Source: Marinobacter nitratireducens (lineage in GTDB: Bacteria; Pseudomonadota; Gammaproteobacteria; Pseudomonadales; Oleiphilaceae). Taken from it: 64,000 bases of DNA. A program made the position numbers and the translations under genes. Below, in pieces: positions 8,155 to 16,913 of the stretch (within the stretch, counting starts at the first letter, position 1; each line of letters starts with the position of its first letter). The stretch lies in NCBI RefSeq assembly GCF_000708045.1, contig NZ_ANIE01000009.1, positions 310,001 to 374,000 of the forward strand. The letters run 5' to 3'. Below the pieces are notes generated by a model, which saw only the letters and a list, made by a program, of their open reading frames with translations, was not told where the DNA came from and ran no database searches.

Positions 8155-10635
8155 TCAGCGACCGCGCAGGAGATTGATCAGGGTAAACATATCGTGACGG
8201 GTAATGCTGCCGTCGCCGTTAATGTCGTAATCCGGGGCGCTGGCCTTGCCGAAAATCAGCGCCAGAACGAACCGGGAAAGATCACGACCATTGATGCGAC
8301 CGTCACCATTCAGGTCCGCACGCTCTGCCGCAGAGCGGATGTTCATGTCCAGTGCCACGATGACCGGGTCGTGATCGGACGCGCGATAGGCATCCGGTGC
8401 GTAGAAACTGGCCTGCTGCTCCACGGACTTGTACTCGGTGTTGTAATCCAGGGCCCGGGGCTCGTCGGCGTTGATTGCCCACACCGTTACGTCCTGCACC
8501 TTGGCGGCCAGGGTTGCATTCGCCAGACCGTGGTCCAGATAGCCGGCGGCGCCATAGTAGACATACGAATACGCCTGCTCGCCTTCATGGCTGGCAATAA
8601 GGTCCGTGTAACCGTTGGTCGTCAGGGTGGTGATCGGATCTTCCTTGGCGTAGCTGTTCAGGTCGCCAATGATCAGTACGTCTTCCTCTCCCGTGCCAGT
8701 GGCGTCATTCGCCAGCCAGGACAACAGTGCCTGAGCCGCTTCGGTGCGGGTCGGGTTCCAGCAGCCCTGACCATCGCCCTGGTCGGCATTTGGGCCTTCC
8801 ACGTCATAACAGCCCTTGGATTTGAAGTGGTTCACTGCGAGGGTTACGCCGTCCGTGGAATCCAGCCGCTGGAAGGTCTGTGCCAGTGGCTGGCGGTTGA
8901 GATCATCAAAGGGCGCGGTGGCGAGGGTCGCGGCTTCGCCGACGGTTTCTACGCGGTCTGAGCGATAAATGAAACCGACAGCAATGGCATCATTTCCCAG
9001 CTGCTCGAGGCCGGGGTTAACGTAGTTCCAGTTTTCACCCAGCGCGTTGGCCAGCTCTGCGATGGCGCTGTTCTCGCCGTAACCGTCGTTTTCAATTTCC
9101 ATCAGGCCGACCACATCCGCGTTCAGCGCGGTGATGGCGCTTACCAGTTTGGCGGTCTGGCGGCTCAGTTCTTCGACGTTATCGGCGCCGCGAGCGGTCG
9201 GGAAACCGCCGCCAAAGCCGTCGCCGTTAAAGAAGTTGAGCACGTTGAATGACGCAACAACCAGGTTGCCTCGGGACTCGAGCATCGGCTCCGAGCTGCG
9301 GGGGTTGGTCTGAGTAAATGAGGGAGCCTTGGTGGGCTGCAGTCGCCACTCCGAATAGCTGTAGTCCAGGATGCCCTCAAGGTCCTGAACGGTATCACCG
9401 GCGCGCACGGTCTGGCTGGCGCTCAGTTCGGGTGCCGGGTATGGCACGGTGGCCGGGTTCTGCTGATTGCTGGCGTCGTCGAGGATGATCCGGTCCAGGG
9501 CGTTCATACCCTCCACGATGGCCGCGTCGGCACCCGGGGTGGCGATGCTGGTGGGAATGAAGTGACGGCCACTGCCAAGGGTGAGGCTGCCGTAGCGGCC
9601 CAGGTCATAGTTGTCGTTGACCACAAGCCCTTCTGCGAATGTCACGCGCATGGATTCCAACGCTTCCGGTGCGGTCTCGGAGGCCCAAGGCAGGGAAATG
9701 ACGGCGGGCGCTGGCAGGTCGCTGGTGCCGCAGATGACACTGTCGCTAATATTGGAGAGCTCGGTCAGGCCATAGTATTCCACGACTTCGCCCGCGATAC
9801 GGAGGACCTGACCGGGTTCAACGTTCAGGGTGGGGGAGTAGACAAACAGACCCTCAGAGGTGCTGTCGTCATTGTCCCGGTCATCGGCTTCTTCCTCAAT
9901 GTAGAATCCGTTCAGGCTGTTCTCAGCATTGAAAACGGCGGTGACGACCGCCTCTACCACGACGTTCTGTCCGTCGAGGGGGCTGATGCCGGTGTTGCCC
10001 TGAATGGCGGAAATGGGTGTCGCGCCAGCGCCGCAGGCCATCTCCGGAGCGTCCGGATTCTCGCCGCCTGTGTTATTGTCGCCACCTGCTGCTCCCAGGT
10101 CTTCGAAGCTGTCCTGGGGATAACCATCAAACGTGTCCGCCGGGTTATAGCTATTCGAGGGGTCGTTGTCGGCAGCGGCACCGTCCTTGCGACGAAGGGT
10201 GTGATTCTGGGTGGTGATATCTCCAGAACCCCAATAGCTGCCAGGGTCGGTTCCGATCTGGCCGATACTGTCCACCACGTTACCGCCGTTGAGCAGTGTG
10301 ATCGCGTCGTCGCCGTTGAACAGACCGGCGCCGGTGGTCTGATCAGCCACCGAGAGAATGTCGCTGGCCGCTGAGCTGTGCGCGAAGACGAAGTTTTTGC
10401 CCGGAGCCACGCTGCCTTCCAGGTTGAACGTCTGGCCGGCACTTTGGGAGCCGTTGAAAAAGATCTGAAGTTCCCACGCAGTGAGATCGACGGTCTGATC
10501 GCCGGTGTTGAGAAGCTCAATGGCTTTGTTGTTACTGGATCCTTCAATGTACTCGCTAATCACAAGCGAGGCCTGCGCAGAGGTTGTCAGCAGCCCGCCG
10601 ATGGCGGCAGCCAACAGGGCGTGTTTCATCGTCAT
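8155..10635 (-). CDS. ExeM/NucH-type extracellular endonuclease with lamin-tail and dockerin-like domains
   Basis: 826 residues from an ATG with AGGGA seven bases upstream. The signal peptide ends SAQA|SLV. Next comes a lamin-tail domain (SLVISEYIEGSSNNKAIEL..., about residues 22-130), an OB-like segment (NGFYIEEEADDRD...), and an endonuclease/exonuclease/phosphatase domain from about residue 470 with NLVVASFNVLNFFNG, GLMEIENDGYG, VNHFKSKGC, IGDLNSY and SDHDPVIVAL. The C-terminus holds two Ca-binding repeats, DLNGDGRINGRD and DINGDGSITRHD, arranged like a type I dockerin. It should cut extracellular DNA. Known ExeM proteins instead end in a GlyGly-CTERM sorting tail, so this ending is unusual. 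Confidence 0.86.
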   Translation of the reverse strand: MTMKHALLAAAIGGLLTTSAQASLVISEYIEGSSNNKAIELLNTGDQTVDLTAWELQIFFNGSQSAGQTFNLEGSVAPGKNFVFAHSSAASDILSVADQTTGAGLFNGDDAITLLNGGNVVDSIGQIGTDPGSYWGSGDITTQNHTLRRKDGAAADNDPSNSYNPADTFDGYPQDSFEDLGAAGGDNNTGGENPDAPEMACGAGATPISAIQGNTGISPLDGQNVVVEAVVTAVFNAENSLNGFYIEEEADDRDNDDSTSEGLFVYSPTLNVEPGQVLRIAGEVVEYYGLTELSNISDSVICGTSDLPAPAVISLPWASETAPEALESMRVTFAEGLVVNDNYDLGRYGSLTLGSGRHFIPTSIATPGADAAIVEGMNALDRIILDDASNQQNPATVPYPAPELSASQTVRAGDTVQDLEGILDYSYSEWRLQPTKAPSFTQTNPRSSEPMLESRGNLVVASFNVLNFFNGDGFGGGFPTARGADNVEELSRQTAKLVSAITALNADVVGLMEIENDGYGENSAIAELANALGENWNYVNPGLEQLGNDAIAVGFIYRSDRVETVGEAATLATAPFDDLNRQPLAQTFQRLDSTDGVTLAVNHFKSKGCYDVEGPNADQGDGQGCWNPTRTEAAQALLSWLANDATGTGEEDVLIIGDLNSYAKEDPITTLTTNGYTDLIASHEGEQAYSYVYYGAAGYLDHGLANATLAAKVQDVTVWAINADEPRALDYNTEYKSVEQQASFYAPDAYRASDHDPVIVALDMNIRSAAERADLNGDGRINGRDLSRFVLALIFGKASAPDYDINGDGSITRHDMFTLINLLRGR

Positions 10636-10766
10636 GGTTTTGTCCCTGATTTTTGATTTTGAGAAAGGGCAACGTTTGCCGCCTCCAGTGTGGAAACCCC
10701 CTGTGACCAATCAGGGAAGAATGTGTGACGATGAGGTGAGAGTTTTATGAAAGGGGAAGTTGTCTC

Positions 10767-11639
10767 ATGCGTCTGATACTCAGCCGGAAGGGGTTCGATT
10801 CGTCCGCGGGCGGTTGTCCGAGCCCGGTGTTGCCGGATGGTTCTCTGTGTGTGCTGCCCATTCCCGATGCCCGTTCACGTATCCGATACCAGGACGTGCA
10901 CTTCGGTGGACGACGGCTGGGCAAGCTGGTCCGGGACCTGACTGGCGGTCGCGTGGGCGGGGGGAGCGGCGCGCATCTGGACCCGGACCTGTTGGCCGGT
11001 TCCATCGCCCGTGCTGATGGCTGGCGGCCGGTTCTGGGCCAGACCGGATCCGCCCAGGGTCATTTGCGAAATCAGAGCGTTGAGACGGGTGATCTGTTCC
11101 TGTTTTTCGGGGTATTCCGGCAGGCCGAGGTGTGGCATAGGCGCTGGCGTTTTGTGCCGGGAAGTCGGCCCTTTCATGCCATCTGGGGCTGGCTCCATAT
11201 TGGCGAGATTCATCGCGTCGATGACATTCCCGCAGGGCGCCTGGAATGGGTGCGGTACCATCCTCATTGTCACGGTGAGCCGGATCCTGGAAATACGCTG
11301 TACCTGGCGTCCGACAGTTTCAGGTTGGGAGGCAAGGAGCCTGTACTCTCCGGCAGCGGTGTATTTCCTCACCTCCGCGACTCTCTGGTTCTGACGGACC
11401 CGGCTGAACGCCTGCCCACGCGTTGGCGGTTACCGGAAAGCTTCTACCCGGGGGATGGGCAGCCGCCGTTGAGTTACCACACGCGAATGGATCGGTGGCG
11501 GCGGGAAGCCCCCTGGTGTTACCTGGAGTGCGCCGCCAGAGGGCAGGAGTTTGTTCTTGATCTGTCCCGTTATCCGGATGTGAAGCCCTGGCTCGAAGGG
11601 TTGCTCAGAAACGACCATGGCGACCGGCGCCAGCGCTGA
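10767..11639 (+). CDS. Nmad3-type protein (putative nucleotide modification associated domain 3)
   Basis: 290 residues. The N-terminus MRLILSRKGFDSSAGGCPSP matches the opening I know for the Nmad3 family, which was predicted computationally to be linked to modified DNA bases and never, as far as I know, assigned a reaction. Other visible patterns are WGWLHIGEIHRVDD and HCHGEPDPGNTLYLASD, the latter rich in His and acidic residues and possibly catalytic. No signal peptide or membrane segment is seen, so it is probably cytoplasmic. No methylase, glycosyltransferase or phage gene lies beside it. Its 3' end overlaps the convergent crotonase gene by 35 nt. Confidence 0.72.
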   Translation: MRLILSRKGFDSSAGGCPSPVLPDGSLCVLPIPDARSRIRYQDVHFGGRRLGKLVRDLTGGRVGGGSGAHLDPDLLAGSIARADGWRPVLGQTGSAQGHLRNQSVETGDLFLFFGVFRQAEVWHRRWRFVPGSRPFHAIWGWLHIGEIHRVDDIPAGRLEWVRYHPHCHGEPDPGNTLYLASDSFRLGGKEPVLSGSGVFPHLRDSLVLTDPAERLPTRWRLPESFYPGDGQPPLSYHTRMDRWRREAPWCYLECAARGQEFVLDLSRYPDVKPWLEGLLRNDHGDRRQR

Positions 11640-12381
11640 ACTTCCGCGCACCGTCGAGGGCCTCCTCGAACACCACCGGATAACCACCGGCGCCTTCGTT
11701 CTTCAGTGCCTGTTCGAATTCCAGATCCCACTGACGGTTAGCGGAAGCCCTATCCGCGAGCAGGCACCGTTGCGGGAAAGCCGCGATGGTACGGGCCAGT
11801 TCCCGAGCCTCGTCGAGCGCCGTTCCGTTCTCGACCAGCCGGTTTGCCAGCCCCATGCCCAGTGCTTCATCGGCCTGGACCGGCCGCCCGGTCAGGATCA
11901 TGTCCATAGCTCGGCCATGGCCAATGATCCTGGGGAGCCTGACCGTGCCACCGTCAATCAGCGGGACGCCCCAGCGCCGGCAGAAAACGCCAAAGACCGC
12001 TGATCTTTCCGCGACACGAAGATCGCACATCAGCGCCAGTTCCAGTCCGCCCGCCACTGCGTAGCCGGATACGGCGGCAATAACCGGTTTGCCCAGAGGC
12101 ATCCGGGTTGGGCCCATGGGGCCTGGGCCGGTTCCTTGAGAGTCGATTTGGTTTCTACGCTCCGGGTCGTCAAGCGCTGTCAGGTCGGCGCCCGCGCAAA
12201 AATTACCTCCGGCACCAGCAAGGATGGCAACCCGCAGCTCGTCGTTGTCGGAGAACTCGATAAAAGCCTGACGGAGCGCGTCGGCGGTTGGCCGGTCCAC
12301 GCAGTTGCGGCTGGCAGGTCGGTTGATGGTAATGGTCAGGATGCCCTGGTCGGCTTCTGTCAGCACGAGTGGTTTATTCAT
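11605..12381 (-). CDS. Crotonase-family enoyl-CoA hydratase/isomerase
   Basis: 258 residues from the ATG chosen here. The fold is shown by ITINRPASRNCVDRPTADAL, the oxyanion-hole loops AGAGGNFCAGADLTAL and SGYAVAGGLELALMCDLRVA, and RRWGVPLIDGGTVRLPRIIG. In the last block an Asp-Gly-Gly occurs where hydratases have their catalytic loop, and the usual pair of catalytic glutamates is not evident. It may therefore be an isomerase-like or non-hydratase crotonase. It should act on an acyl-CoA in the cytoplasm, but no beta-oxidation neighbours define the substrate. Confidence 0.82.
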   Translation of the reverse strand: MNKPLVLTEADQGILTITINRPASRNCVDRPTADALRQAFIEFSDNDELRVAILAGAGGNFCAGADLTALDDPERRNQIDSQGTGPGPMGPTRMPLGKPVIAAVSGYAVAGGLELALMCDLRVAERSAVFGVFCRRWGVPLIDGGTVRLPRIIGHGRAMDMILTGRPVQADEALGMGLANRLVENGTALDEARELARTIAAFPQRCLLADRASANRQWDLEFEQALKNEGAGGYPVVFEEALDGARKFSAGAGRHGRF

Positions 12382-12476
12382 GCTCGGACCCTTTATTGTT
12401 GGTGGGATTGATCCATAATCTGGGTGTTCATCCAAGATAGCAGGTCATTAAGCTGCGTTGGCAGGAGGTTTGTGGT

Positions 12477-13229
12477 TTGTCCGAGTCCAATTTTTACGAA
12501 AACGATGCGGCTCTTGCTCAGTACCTTGAGTTTCATTTCGGTGAGTCATGGCACGGGGAGCCCAATTTCCCGAGGGAGCTTGCGGAGCTGTCGCTCGAAG
12601 CCTTTGACGGCAGGGATGCGGGCAAGGCTCTGGATATTGGCTGTGCCTGCGGTCGAGCCAGCTTTGAACTGGCACGACGATTTCGACAGGTCGACGGCGT
12701 CGATTATTCCAACGCATTCATTGAGGCCTGTCGTGGCATCGCAAGGGATGGAGAAGTACGCTACGCCCGCCCGGAAGAAGGGGCGCTGACGAGTTTTCAG
12801 CAGCATTCTCTCGATGAGCTTGGCCTGTCTGATGCCTGCTCCCGGGTCCAGTTCCATCAGGGTGATGCCTGCGACCTGGCGCCTGAATTTGCAGGGTACG
12901 ATCTGGTTCTTGCCGGCAACCTGATTGACCGCCTTTACCAGCCGTCCGACTTCCTGACCCGTATCCACGAACGCATTAACGAGCTGGGCCTGTTGGTCAT
13001 CGCTTCGCCCTACACCTGGCTAGAGGAGTTTACTCCCCGGGAAAACTGGGTTGGAGGTTTCCGCAAGAACGGCAAGGATTTCACCACGCTGCAGGGGTTA
13101 AAGCAGTTACTGGCGCCTCATTTCCGGATGCTGGGAGAGCCTCGCAGTGTGCCATTCGTGATCCGGGAGACCCGAAACAAATTCCAGCACAGTTTCTCGG
13201 AACTGACGGTGTGGGAAAAGTTGACCTGA
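12477..13229 (+). CDS. Stand-alone OvoA C-terminal-type methyltransferase (putative 4-mercaptohistidine N1-methyltransferase)
   Basis: 250 residues starting at TTG, supported by an AGGAGG eight bases upstream and no better start. The SAM-binding motif is ALDIGCACGRASFELA (about residues 49-64) and the acidic end of strand 2 is GVDYSNAF. NFYENDAALAQYLEFHFG, ENWVGGFRKNGKDFTT and the C-terminal RNKFQHSFSELTVWEK resemble the methyltransferase half of the ovothiol enzyme OvoA, which N-methylates 4-mercaptohistidine. The sulfoxide-synthase half is not in this gene or next to it. It is monocistronic and followed by a terminator. Exact substrate is uncertain. Confidence 0.7.
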   Translation: MSESNFYENDAALAQYLEFHFGESWHGEPNFPRELAELSLEAFDGRDAGKALDIGCACGRASFELARRFRQVDGVDYSNAFIEACRGIARDGEVRYARPEEGALTSFQQHSLDELGLSDACSRVQFHQGDACDLAPEFAGYDLVLAGNLIDRLYQPSDFLTRIHERINELGLLVIASPYTWLEEFTPRENWVGGFRKNGKDFTTLQGLKQLLAPHFRMLGEPRSVPFVIRETRNKFQHSFSELTVWEKLT

Positions 13230-13315
13230 CTTGTCATCAAATGGTCATCGGGGGCTTTTAGTCTGAACACTCATCAGGACGACATGCATTGTGTTGGTGC
13301 ATCGTGTGAATGCTT

Positions 13316-13341
13316 AACCGGGGCTTTGCCCCGGTTTTTTT
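13316..13341. terminator. Rho-independent terminator between the methyltransferase gene and lldR
   Basis: Arms ACCGGGGC / GCCCCGGT around TTT, then seven T on the plus strand and A-rich DNA on the other side. It can stop transcription of the methyltransferase gene and perhaps also of lldR coming from the other direction. Confidence 0.9.
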
Positions 13342-13352
13342 ATGTCCGCCGT

Positions 13353-14129
13353 TCAGTCGTGATGCATCCGCTCGCGACGTTTGGCGCGCTCCAGTCTGCG
13401 GTCGTTTTCGTGACGTTCTGACAGTTGCTCCTGAACGAACTGGATATGGCTGCCGGCAAACCGGCGGGCATCCTCGGCACGGCCTTCCATAATGGCGTTG
13501 AACAGAGCCTGGTGCTGGCTTTTCAGGTTGTTCCTTGTTTCTGCATCTTTGGCATACAGGCCGTCAATATTCAGGATCATGTTGGTCTTGAACATGCTGA
13601 ACAGATTGCGGGTTGTGTGCAGCAGGATCACGTTGTGGCTGGCTTCCGCGATCGCCAGGTGAAAGCGCGCATCGGCGACACCCTCGGCGTCGGTATCCGG
13701 TTCAACTCCGGTGTCATAGCACGCCTGTAGCTGATCGTAGGCCGATTGCAGGTGCTCTCGATCCACTTCCGTTGCCCGTTGGGCGGCATAGTAGGAGCAG
13801 TCGGATTCCAGTGTGCGCCGGAATTCAAGCAGGTCCCGCTGGGCGTCGGGACGGTTTTCCAGTAACGGAATCAGCGGGTCGCTGAAGCTGCTGCCCAGGG
13901 CCTCGGTGACGTAATTGCCCCCGCCTTGCCGACTGTTGAGTAGCCCCCTCGCAGCCAGCTTCTGAACAGCCTCCCGAAGAGAGGGGCGGGACACGCCGAA
14001 TTGCTCGGCCAATGCCCGTTCCGGAGGCAGACGCTCGCCCGGTTGCAGGGTTCCTTCCAGAATCATCGTTTCCAGCTGTTCTACGATTGTATCTGCCAGG
14101 CGGCGTGGAGCGATCTGTCCTATGGCCAT
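13353..14129 (-). CDS. lldR: FadR-type GntR regulator of lactate use (LldR/LutR-like)
   Basis: 258 residues. An N-terminal winged helix (LQPGERLPPERALAEQFGVSRPSLREAVQKLAARGLL, about residues 31-67) is followed by an all-helical FCD ligand domain with the metal/ligand residues D (ARFHLAIAEASHN) and H (SQHQALFNAI, AGSHIQF). It is divergent from lldP, and two palindromes of the FadR-subfamily type flank the promoters between them. It should repress lldP-lutABC when lactate is absent and may regulate itself. FCD proteins for other hydroxy acids (glycolate) look similar, so lactate is inferred from context. Confidence 0.88.
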   Translation of the reverse strand: MAIGQIAPRRLADTIVEQLETMILEGTLQPGERLPPERALAEQFGVSRPSLREAVQKLAARGLLNSRQGGGNYVTEALGSSFSDPLIPLLENRPDAQRDLLEFRRTLESDCSYYAAQRATEVDREHLQSAYDQLQACYDTGVEPDTDAEGVADARFHLAIAEASHNVILLHTTRNLFSMFKTNMILNIDGLYAKDAETRNNLKSQHQALFNAIMEGRAEDARRFAGSHIQFVQEQLSERHENDRRLERAKRRERMHHD

Positions 14130-14164
14130 GCGCGGATTCTATGCCTTTGCAAAGGTGAAGGTGG

Positions 14165-14179
14165 ATTGGTCTTACCAAA
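14165..14179. promoter_or_regulatory. LldR-type operator, lldR-proximal
   Basis: ATTGGTCTTACCAAA contains the 13-base palindrome TTGGTCTTACCAA, which matches the GGT-N3-ACC core bound by FadR-subfamily regulators. It lies 36 nt upstream of the lldR start. Its centre (14172) is 138 bp from that of the second operator, about 13 helical turns. Confidence 0.75.
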
Positions 14180-14253
14180 ATAATCGTACCGGTTTTGAAC
14201 TGATTTTTCAGTGATTAGCAAAAGCAATGCGACCAATGTCGAAGTTTTCGGTT

Positions 14254-14283
14254 TTGACACGGTGAGGACGCCTCACATACCTT
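14254..14283 (+). promoter_or_regulatory. Predicted sigma-70 promoter of lldP-lutABC
   Basis: A perfect TTGACA (-35) is followed after 18 nt by TACCTT as a -10 candidate. Transcription would begin near 14290, a few bases before the operator at 14302-14318. A repressor bound there would block the polymerase. Confidence 0.6.
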
Positions 14284-14301
14284 AAGTGCCTAGATTTTGT
14301 A

Positions 14302-14318
14302 AATTGGTATTACCAATT
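14302..14318. promoter_or_regulatory. LldR-type operator, lldP-proximal
   Basis: AATTGGTATTACCAATT is a perfect odd-length palindrome (eight-base arms around a central T) of the FadR-subfamily type. It sits 39 nt before the lldP start, just downstream of the predicted promoter. Confidence 0.82.
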
Positions 14319-14356
14319 ATCCAAAGAGATTTTAATAACAAAACTCGGAGAGCTGT

Positions 14357-16045
14357 ATGTCGTCCGGAATGCTCGCCTTTCTGGCCTTTACCCCCATCCT
14401 GCTAGCCGGAATCCTGTTGCTGGGACTCCGCTGGCCGGCTCGTCGTGCCATGCCCCTGGTGTTTGTGATCACCGCCCTGATCGCCTACACGGGATGGGAC
14501 ATGAGTGTTAATCGTATCCTCGCTTCGTCCCTGCAGGGGCTGGTGATCACGATTGGTCTGTTGTGGATCATCTTTGGCGCCATCCTGCTGTTGAACACCC
14601 TCAAGCACTCGGGTGCGATTACCGCCATTCGTGCCGGTTTCACCAACATCAGTCCCGACCGTCGGGTTCAGGCCATTATTATTGTCTGGCTGTTCGGCTC
14701 CTTCATTGAGGGTGCTTCCGGTTTCGGTACACCGGCTGCGATCGCGGCGCCGTTGTTGGTCGCGGTGGGTTTCCCGGCCATGGCGGCGGTGATGCTGGGC
14801 ATGATGGTGCAGAGCACGCCGGTTTCCTTCGGCGCTGTCGGTACGCCCATCATTGTAGGTGTCACCACGGGGCTTGATCGCAACGCCATCGGCGAGCGTA
14901 TGGAGCAGGTCGGCGCCAACTGGGATCAGTACCTGCAACTGGTAACGTCTGAGGTTGCCATTACGCACGCGATTGTCGGCGTATTAATGCCGTTGTTCAT
15001 GGTCATGATGATGACCCGTTTCTTTGGTCGTAACAAAAGCTGGCGCGAGGGGCTCGAGGTCCTGCCGTTTGCTATCTTCGCCGGTCTCGCCTTTGTTGTG
15101 CCGTATGCCATCACGGGCGTGGTCCTTGGGCCGGAGTTTCCCTCACTGCTGGGTGGTCTGATCGGCCTGGCGATCGTAACGACCGCTGCGCGCAAGGGCT
15201 TCCTGTTGCCGAAAACCACCTGGGATTTTGCGGGTCGTGATGAGTGGCCGTCCGAGTGGTTCGGGCGGATCGAAATGAAACTGGAAGACCTCGCTGCCAG
15301 GCCCATGAGCGGTTTCCGCGCATGGCTGCCCTACATTCTCGTGGGTGCGGTGCTGGTGATTAGCCGGGTGATCCCGGAAGTGAAGGCAGCATTCACCTCG
15401 GTGGGGGTCGGTTTCTCCAACATCCTTGGTGAAGCTGGTATCAATGCCGGCGTTCAGCCGCTGTATCTGCCGGGCGGCATCCTGGTGATGGTGGTGATTG
15501 CCACGTTCTTCATCCACCGCATGCAGGTCCGGGAACTGACCGCAGCGGTCAAGGAATCCGGCAGCGTTCTGCTCAGTGCGGGTTTTGTGTTGCTGTTCAC
15601 CGTGCCGATGGTGCGGATCCTGATCAACTCCGGCGTTAATCTGTCGGACCTGCCCAGTATGCCGATTGCCATGGCAGCCTGGGTGGCGGATACCGTGGGT
15701 GGAATCTATCCATTACTGGCGCCCGCCGTCGGCGCCATGGGTGCTTTCCTGGCGGGTTCCAATACTGTCTCCAACATGATGTTCAGCCAGTTCCAGTTCG
15801 GTGTGGCGGAAAGCCTTGGTTTGTCCACCGCCCTGATTGTTGCCGTGCAGGCGGTTGGTGCGGCCGCCGGTAACATGGTGGCGATTCACAACGTGGTCGC
15901 GGCATCGGCAACGGTAGGGCTGCTTGGCCGTGAAGGGCAGACGTTGCGCAAGACAATCTGGCCGACCCTGTACTACCTGGTGATGGCGGGGCTGATTGCC
16001 CTGATCGGAGCCTATGTGTTGGGCCTGACCGATCCCCTGGCCTGA
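14357..16045 (+). CDS. lldP: L-lactate permease
   Basis: 562 residues with about 13 membrane segments. Family hallmarks include [21 protein letters not shown] and, near the C-terminus, [22 protein letters not shown]. It imports L-lactate, D-lactate or glycolate with protons across the inner membrane. It is the first gene of the run lldP-lutA-lutB-lutC and is preceded by a promoter and operator. Length is standard for the LctP family. A small GGAG precedes the ATG. Confidence 0.94.
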   Translation: MSSGMLAFLAFTPILLAGILLLGLRWPARRAMPLVFVITALIAYTGWDMSVNRILASSLQGLVITIGLLWIIFGAILLLNTLKHSGAITAIRAGFTNISPDRRVQAIIIVWLFGSFIEGASGFGTPAAIAAPLLVAVGFPAMAAVMLGMMVQSTPVSFGAVGTPIIVGVTTGLDRNAIGERMEQVGANWDQYLQLVTSEVAITHAIVGVLMPLFMVMMMTRFFGRNKSWREGLEVLPFAIFAGLAFVVPYAITGVVLGPEFPSLLGGLIGLAIVTTAARKGFLLPKTTWDFAGRDEWPSEWFGRIEMKLEDLAARPMSGFRAWLPYILVGAVLVISRVIPEVKAAFTSVGVGFSNILGEAGINAGVQPLYLPGGILVMVVIATFFIHRMQVRELTAAVKESGSVLLSAGFVLLFTVPMVRILINSGVNLSDLPSMPIAMAAWVADTVGGIYPLLAPAVGAMGAFLAGSNTVSNMMFSQFQFGVAESLGLSTALIVAVQAVGAAAGNMVAIHNVVAASATVGLLGREGQTLRKTIWPTLYYLVMAGLIALIGAYVLGLTDPLA

Positions 16046-16085
16046 TTGTTGATACCGATACAGGACCCTTCCTGAGGAGCCGATC

Positions 16086-16913
16086 ATGAGCGAACTGTTC
16101 TACGATGCTGCACCGAATGCCACCCGGGTTGCCCCGCCGCGACCGACAGAGCGGGATTACCCGGACAAGCCGCAGGAAGTCATCCTGTTCGGCACCTGCG
16201 TGGTGGATCTGTTCTTCCCGGAGGCGGGGCTGGATGCTATCCGCCTGTTGGAGCGGGAAGGTATCCGGGTTCAGTATCCACAAGCCCAGAGTTGCTGCGG
16301 TCAACCGGCGTGGACCTCCGGCTATGCTGATGAAGCCCGGGGCGTGGCCAGGGCGCAGTTGGATATCCTCGATGCCGGGATCCCGGTGGTTGTGCCTTCG
16401 GGTTCCTGTGCGGGCATGTTCCGGCAGCACTACCGGGAACTCTTTGCCGAAGAACCTGAAACCCTGAAACGGGTTGAATCTCTGGAAGCGCGAACCTTCG
16501 AGCTGACGGAGTTCCTGCTCAAGGTGTGCAAAGTGCAGTGGCAGGACGTTGGAGAGCCAACCCGGATTGCCCTGCACACCTCCTGTTCTGCGCGCCGGGA
16601 AATGAACACCCACCTGCATGCCCGGGAGTTGCTTTCGACCCTCTCCAACGTCGAGCGCATCAATCACGACCATGAGAGTGAATGCTGCGGCTTCGGCGGG
16701 ACCTTCTCTGTGCGGATGCCGGAAGTGTCCGGTGCCATGGTTCGGGACAAGACCCGCTCGTTGATGGACACCGGCGCTGACGAAATGGTGACTGCGGATG
16801 GCGGATGTCTGTTGAACATCAATGGCTCCCTCGATAAACAGAAGCAGGCGTTCCGCGGGCGTCACCTGGCCAGCTTCCTCTGGGAGCGTGTGAGCGGGGA
16901 GGTGAAGGCATGA
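16086..16913 (+). CDS. lutA: L-lactate utilisation protein LutA (LldE), Fe-S oxidoreductase subunit
   Basis: 275 residues with two cysteine-rich CCG repeats, ending in SCCGQPAWTSGY and ECCGFGGTFSV. These bind an iron-sulfur cofactor in heterodisulfide-reductase-like subunits. With LutB and LutC it forms the flavin-free L-lactate dehydrogenase complex that yields pyruvate. Start has GAGGAG upstream. It lies 40 nt after lldP and overlaps lutB by 4 nt (ATGA), so translation is probably coupled. The first 25-30 residues are an extension before VILFGTCVVDLFFPE. Confidence 0.93.
   Translation: MSELFYDAAPNATRVAPPRPTERDYPDKPQEVILFGTCVVDLFFPEAGLDAIRLLEREGIRVQYPQAQSCCGQPAWTSGYADEARGVARAQLDILDAGIPVVVPSGSCAGMFRQHYRELFAEEPETLKRVESLEARTFELTEFLLKVCKVQWQDVGEPTRIALHTSCSARREMNTHLHARELLSTLSNVERINHDHESECCGFGGTFSVRMPEVSGAMVRDKTRSLMDTGADEMVTADGGCLLNINGSLDKQKQAFRGRHLASFLWERVSGEVKA

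Noticed and set aside
15783..16865. 360-codon open frame opposite lldP/lutA
   Set aside because: Lies wholly antisense to two well-supported genes and has no recognisable domain.
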